Positions 59,083-64,000 of a stretch of DNA of 64,000 nt are shown here, piece by piece. The stretch's first letter is position 1, and each line of letters starts with the position of its first letter. The translations under genes were made by a program, and so were the position numbers. The notes beneath the pieces were generated by a model. It saw nothing but the letters and a program-made list of their open reading frames with translations. It was not told the DNA's origin and made no database searches. This DNA is from Drosophila miranda (Eukaryota; Arthropoda; Insecta; Diptera; Drosophilidae), in the NCBI RefSeq assembly GCF_003369915.1, contig NC_046675.1, positions 11,346,001 through 11,410,000 on the forward strand, written 5' to 3'.

Positions 59083-60747
59083 ATGCTGGACCGCGGGCCC
59101 TTTGCCACGCAGTTGGAGTACCAGTCGAGACTGCAGTTTAATGCACCCTGCTCAGGGTTTCCACTGAGTGGCATCATTTGCACCATTGGACCGGCCTCGA
59201 ACCAGCCCGAGGTTCTGGTGGAGCTCATTCGCGCCGGGATGCGAGTGGTACGACTGAATTTCTCGCATGGCTCACACGAGTACCACAGCCAGACGATTAA
59301 GGCGGCGCGCAAGGCCATCGATATGTACGCCAAGCAGACGGGTGTGTTCAAGCCGGTGGCCATTGCTTTGGACACCAAGGGGCCGGAAATTCGAACGGGC
59401 AAAATAGAGGGCGGCGACACATCCGAAATCGAACTGAAGCAGGGCGATTCCATCAAGCTATCCACCAACAAAGAGCTTCAGAAGAAATGCAACGCGGAGA
59501 GGGTTTATGTGGACTACAAGAAGCTGCCGAGTATCATCAAGACAGGGGATCGGGTGTTCATTGACGACGGACTGATCGCCCTGAAGGTTAAGCAGGTCGC
59601 TAGCGATGAAGTAACATGCGAGGTGGAGAACGGAGGCAAGCTCGGTTCGCACAAGGGCGTGAATCTGCCAGGCGTGGCGGTGGATCTTCCTGCCGTTTCC
59701 GAAAAAGACAAGTCGGACTTGAAGTTCGGTGTGGAGCAGAAGGTGGATATGGTTTTCGCCTCGTTCATACGCGATGCCCAGGCACTAGCCGAGATACGCA
59801 ATGTGCTGGGACCGGAGGGAAAGAACATCAAGATCATTTCCAAAATCGAGAACCAACAGGGTATGGCGAACATCGACAGTATCATCGCTGCCTCCGATGG
59901 CATAATGGTGGCTCGCGGAGACCTGGGCATCGAAATACTCACCGATGAGGTGCCCCTGGCGCAAAAGGCAATCATAGCCAAGTGCAATCAGGTGGGAAAA
60001 CCCGTTATCTGCGCCACCCAAATGCTAGATTCGATGATCGGAAAGCCGAGACCCACACGGGCCGAGGCATCAGATGTGGCCAATGCCATCTTCGATGGGG
60101 CCGACTGTGTGATGTTGTCGGGCGAAACCGCCAAAGGAAAGTATCCCGTCGAGTGCATCAAGTGCATGGCGAAAATATGCTCCAAGGTGGAGGCGGTTCT
60201 GTGGTACGAGAGCATCCAGAACAACGTGAGGAGCGTCGTACGGATGGCGCCAGCTAACCAAATATCGGCCGTGTCCATGTCAATCGTTGAGGCGGCCACC
60301 ACGGCCCATGCGAAGGCAATTATCGTAGCCAGTCCGTGTTCGATGATCCCGCAGCTGGTTAGCCAGATGCGCCCTGCCTGCCCTATCATTATGCTCATCG
60401 GTTGCAAGTCCCAGGCTCGTCAGTCGGTGATCTTTCGCGGTGTTTATCCTGTGATCATTGATGAGATGGCCACGGGCTGCACGGACTTCGGGCAAATCCT
60501 GCAGATGGGCATCAAGCTCTTGCCCAAACTGGACATAATGGAGCCCGGCAAGAAGGTAACCGTCGTTATTGTAGACGCAATGAGGGCCGACAAGATCAGC
60601 TTTGGCCTGTTCTCCGTTCGGCAGCAAACCAAAGCTGAGAAGGAAAAACAGGCCGGGGAAGGCAAAAAGAAACAGCCAAAAAAGTGCATTAAACTCCTCG
60701 GAGATGAAATAAAAAATGACCAGGCTAAAATAAAGCAAGAAAAATAA
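59083..60747 (+). CDS. CG7069: CG7069, divergent tandem pyruvate kinase paralogue
   Basis: A single-exon frame of 554 residues, 550 bases after the Pyk stop. It keeps the pyruvate kinase core: [54 protein letters not shown] and MLSGETAKG. The catalytic and metal-binding residues of these blocks look intact. The C-terminus differs: after VTVVIVDAMRADKISFGLF the Trp-Lys-x-Gly-Ser-Gly loop of Pyk is missing. A Lys-rich tail (KEKQAGEGKKKQPKK) is added. It has no introns in the coding region, whereas Pyk has three. The melanogaster paralogue is reported as testis-enriched; that is family knowledge. The start at 59083 is the first in-frame ATG, but an extended N-terminus through the upstream intron cannot be excluded. 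Confidence 0.85.
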   Translation: MLDRGPFATQLEYQSRLQFNAPCSGFPLSGIICTIGPASNQPEVLVELIRAGMRVVRLNFSHGSHEYHSQTIKAARKAIDMYAKQTGVFKPVAIALDTKGPEIRTGKIEGGDTSEIELKQGDSIKLSTNKELQKKCNAERVYVDYKKLPSIIKTGDRVFIDDGLIALKVKQVASDEVTCEVENGGKLGSHKGVNLPGVAVDLPAVSEKDKSDLKFGVEQKVDMVFASFIRDAQALAEIRNVLGPEGKNIKIISKIENQQGMANIDSIIAASDGIMVARGDLGIEILTDEVPLAQKAIIAKCNQVGKPVICATQMLDSMIGKPRPTRAEASDVANAIFDGADCVMLSGETAKGKYPVECIKCMAKICSKVEAVLWYESIQNNVRSVVRMAPANQISAVSMSIVEAATTAHAKAIIVASPCSMIPQLVSQMRPACPIIMLIGCKSQARQSVIFRGVYPVIIDEMATGCTDFGQILQMGIKLLPKLDIMEPGKKVTVVIVDAMRADKISFGLFSVRQQTKAEKEKQAGEGKKKQPKKCIKLLGDEIKNDQAKIKQEK

Positions 60748-61810
60748 GCATATCATTAGCGATAGTTGGCGCGACATTTGAAAATGTAAGCAAATAAATT
60801 CGACATTCACACGTAATCGCAATTATAGGCGGTAAAGAAAATTTCAAAATGCGCCTTTTAAATTTTTAATAAAGGAAAATGGTTTAATTCTATAACTTTA
60901 AATATCATGTTAAAAAAATTGCATTTATTTAGTTTCATTAAAAAATGCAATGAAACAGTTAAATATAATAGCGATGGCACACTATCGGGACAGTCACGAC
61001 CAGTGCTGCCCACTTTTTATCAGAAAAAAAGCTGTTTCTAACTTGAAGAAGACGAAAGAAATAGCTGAAAATTTTTAATAAAAAAAGGGTAAATATTGGT
61101 GTTAAGAATTTGTTATTAAATTTAATATGTATTTTATGTAATTTTCATTCACTCATTCAGCTCTGTGGTTTCTACCAATCATGCTTAGGTAGTTATGTGG
61201 CACTTCGTAGTCAAAACAGCATTCTCCTAGTCTTCGCAAGCCATCCCGTTCACCAGAATCTTTATAGAAGTAAGCCTCCGAAACCTAGTGCTGTCGCTAA
61301 TATTTTCTCTCTTTATTAAATTAATATCGCTATATTTGCATTCAATTTCTGAATATTTTCAACTTTAAGGTAATCTAAAATTTTGATAATTCCATTTTTC
61401 TTAGCGCACAAGAATTTTAGATTTTCTAAACTAGATTGGTAAACTGGCAAATATCGTTAAATTATGAGCCATCCACATTTTTAAAAAATCCAGAATTCCC
61501 TCTTCTCGCAATTCACAAGTTTTTCCCGAATTTGGTCTTCAAAAAAAAGCCAGATGTGACGGAAAAAAAGCGTAATCGGCAGCACTGGTCACAACAATTG
61601 GCTGTAAAACAGCTGTGGAGCTCATGCCGATACTGTGGGGCTGGTTTATAAATACAATGTGCACGGGGGAGTTGCAGTCAATTGCGAAATATTTGCATAC
61701 GAAGGAGGAAGTGTTCACTTGTAGAGTGCCGGAGACTTGTAGAGCTGCAGAAACTTGTAGAGTGTCGCCAGAAGGACCTGACCTTGAAAAAGAAGAAGTG
61801 AAAAGAAGCA
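60748..61810. other. Spacer between CG7069 and CG18596
   Basis: CG7069 3' UTR with AATAAA at 60793-60798, then the probable hAT element (61001-61587), then a short GC-poor leader region ending at the ATG at 61811. Motif 7/Motif 1-like core promoter sequences overlap the right end of the element (CAGCACTGGTCAC). Confidence 0.5.
61001..61587. mobile_element. probable non-autonomous hAT-like element with 10-bp inverted ends and 8-bp target duplication
   Basis: The ends CAGTGCTGCC (61001-61010) and GGCAGCACTG (61578-61587) are perfect inverted repeats. Flanking octamers GTCACGAC (60993-61000) and GTCACAAC (61588-61595) agree at 7 of 8 bases. An 8-bp duplication and CAGTG-type ends are the hallmark of hAT transposons. 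The 587-base interior is A/T-rich and encodes no transposase. Confidence 0.55.
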
Positions 61811-63972
61811 ATGTCTCTGCCGGGTACCAAAGCCACGACGCCAACAACCTCGCACGCGGTTGTTCAGGCCCTCGAATCATATATTCAAAATCAGAATTTA
61901 CAAGGAGATATCGCCGAATTGGATGAAATGCTATACGACCTCGTTGATATGCACAAGGAGAACGAGTTGGCCTTGAAAAAAGTCCTGCAGTGCATGTATA
62001 ACTTGATGCAGGCCAACAGCAAGTGGAATGTCCGATTCGGCGCAAAGGTGTTTCACAAGCTTGTTTCGGTGGTGATTTGTGGCAATAGGGAGGACACAGC
62101 TTCCCGGCGGCAACTGGTGGCGAATGTTCTCGTTTGCGTGCAACTGCACCAGCGAAAGCTTTCCGGCGCTGATGGAAAGTACCTGCTTGAGCAGCTTTGG
62201 TGTCTCAGTTTGAGTCGCGACCGTCAGCCATATGTGGCGCAAATCCTGCTGCATCTGTTTGACGACTTTCTTGCGAAGCTGGGAATCGAGTTTTGCCAGA
62301 AGCTTTTCGACATCATACAGAATTTATTGCAATCGGACACGCGTGAAGACCGCAGGTCTGCCTGCTTTATCATGCGAAAGATTCTAGAGATTGATGAGGC
62401 GCACGCTGGCGATGGACAACCAAAGATACTCGATCGACTGCAGTGCAGTGAAAGAAAGTGGTCCGCCTATGTGGACATTATGGAGAGCCTAGAAGAGCAG
62501 CAGTCCCACCTGGTGCTGCCCACTCTGACTACTCTGTTGCCGCGTCTGGCCCTGAAGTCGTCCGACGTGAGCGATGATTGGGAGGGCTGGTTGCGCATCT
62601 TGTGCATCCGTCTCCTTCAGGATAACAATATATTAGTGTTGAAATGGACACTCAAATACTTCCTCACTAAGCTGAGCCTCTTCTGGGTAGTTAGTACCGA
62701 TCTGGTCTATGAGTTTTTGGCGGCCACCAACAGAACGCAGCTCTTCAATTGGGAGACCAAAGACCGCCTGTCGGAGAAGCAGACAAGGGAGTTTATGGGA
62801 GATCTGAGCTCTGAAGTATTATTGGAGTCACTGGTACAGATTCCCTGGCACTGTGTCCCATTGCTTCATTGGTTGCGGTGCATACATCCGGATCAGATGT
62901 CACCTGTTGCCAAGGATTTGCTCTTCAAGCTGTGCGCTCGAGTGCGCATCTTGCAGAATCCCGCACTGAGAAAGCTAATAAACGAGCGGGTGATTTTCCT
63001 CTTCCATGTAAGTATCGTAACCTATACCAGACCTTGACACTAGAGCTGTATACATATATGTTTTACAGGACACTATCGAGAGCCTGAGCTTGGGCGATTA
63101 CATGATTTTTGTGGAGTCGCTATTTAATACCAGCGATATATATATGGACCACGTTCGCTTGACGGACAAAATCAGCAAATGTAATAACTTTGGGGCCCAT
63201 CTGCCGTACTTCAGCAAGCGCTGCTATGAAATTGTCTCGCAGCACTGCCCAGATTGTAATCTGTTGCAAGCATTTTTGTGGCAATTACAAACCGTTCCCA
63301 AGGCGCAGCACGGCTGGTGGCGCCTTGTCCCTGTTTTCCTAGACTGCGACTTCTCCGATTTTCAGGAAGAGTACGTGAGCTACTTTTCTGTGTATGGTTT
63401 TGATCCACTATTGATCAAACCCGGGGCCATGAGTCTCACACAGATGCAGGAGCATTTGCTCGAGAAGTTCAACTGCGAGTCAAGGGACGAGAGGTCGTAT
63501 GTGCTCGAACAAAGTGTGGATCTCTTTGTAAGAATCAACTTTACCAATTGGCGCCAGATCGAACAGATGAACTTAAGACCCCTGGATCTTTTGGATAGGG
63601 GCAGCCAAGAGACATTTGCCCTTCTATGCTGGCTATTGGCATGCCAGGGAGAGCGATTGCCAGACGATGGCGTCATATTAGCAGCTCTGGTAGCCCGTTT
63701 GGCCATCTGCAACAAGGCCAAGGCGTAAGCATTGAGTCTGAAGCATTGTTTCCAGTTGATTTTACTCATAGTTTGGGTTTCAGCAATTCCTTTGTTCGAT
63801 ATATTCTCAAATACGCGGTTGCCTACTTGAAGCAAGAAGAATATGAGGAATTCGTTAAGGATTTGCTGCAGCAGCGGCCGAGTTGTCTCGAAGCATTCGA
63901 GAACTTTACATTGCCGATGCCCCTGGTCCTGGGACAATTGCTTAATGGAGAGACCACTACAGGAGATGCACG
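61811..63972 (+). CDS. CG18596: CG18596, TARBP1-like tRNA 2'-O-methyltransferase, N-terminal part (3' cut by window)
   Basis: Exons 61811-63007, 63069-63724 and 63784-63972, each with GT-AG ends and matched phases, give about 680 residues so far. The last donor (GCA-CG|gtgaga) shows that the gene runs beyond the window. The frame begins MSLPGTKATTPTTSHAVVQA and is all-helical in appearance: many short amphipathic blocks such as LDEMLYDLVDMHKENELAL. This resembles the ARM/HEAT-like N-terminal half of TARBP1/Trm3 proteins, which 2'-O-methylate Gly18 of tRNAs. The SpoU-type methyltransferase domain expected at the C-terminus is not in the window. The assignment comes from recall of melanogaster CG18596, a neighbour of CG7069. 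A Motif 1/7-like promoter lies nearby. Confidence 0.75.
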
Positions 63973-64000
63973 GTGAGAGCAAAGACTTGTGATAATGGCA

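Overview
The window is nuclear DNA from a Drosophila species. Short GT-AG introns of 55-70 bases, CAG-rich coding repeats, an INE-1/DINE-type repeat and near-complete matches to known fly proteins all say so. It is not in D. melanogaster gene order: Doa, sba, Ndc1 and the pyruvate kinase pair all lie on chromosome arm 3R (Muller element E) in melanogaster but in separate bands. A distant relative such as the obscura group is my guess, not a proof.

Layout. 1-14.2 kb, plus strand: Doa, the LAMMER (CLK-family) protein kinase, with two alternative N-terminal modules that splice in the same phase onto one shared catalytic core. 14.9-16.0 kb, minus strand: a two-exon gene for an unrecognised protein with one C-terminal membrane segment. 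16.3-47.4 kb, minus strand: sba (six-banded, the fly MBD5/6 relative), eight coding exons spread over 28 kb, with an MBD domain at the N-terminal end, long Gln/Thr/Ala-rich regions and a PWWP domain near the C-terminus. Its introns of 4, 11 and 6 kb hold microsatellites and an INE-1-like repeat. 47.4-50.5 kb: a housekeeping-type promoter cluster, a relic of a fatty-acid elongase exon, then Ndc1 (nuclear pore membrane protein) with a fresh 158-bp tandem duplication over its stop codon. 50.8-53.1 kb, minus strand: three tandem OPA3-family genes. 53.1-56.3 kb: repeat-rich spacer. 56.3-60.7 kb, plus strand: two tandem pyruvate kinases, the canonical Pyk and the divergent CG7069. 61.8 kb to the right edge, plus strand: the N-terminal part of a TARBP1-like gene (CG18596), cut by the window end; a probable non-autonomous hAT element lies just upstream.

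Gene models were assembled by hand from splice consensus and reading phase; every multi-exon model listed as complete closes to a whole number of codons. The window holds chromatin (sba), splicing-kinase (Doa), nuclear pore (Ndc1), mitochondrial (OPA3 family) and glycolytic (Pyk) functions with no sign that they work as one system. I found no tRNA, rRNA, CRISPR array or bacterial-type operon. I see no wholly new system; the most unusual local features are the OPA3 cluster with a precise intron loss, the Ndc1 tail duplication, the elongase relic, and the CG7069 kinase that lacks the usual C-terminal effector loop.
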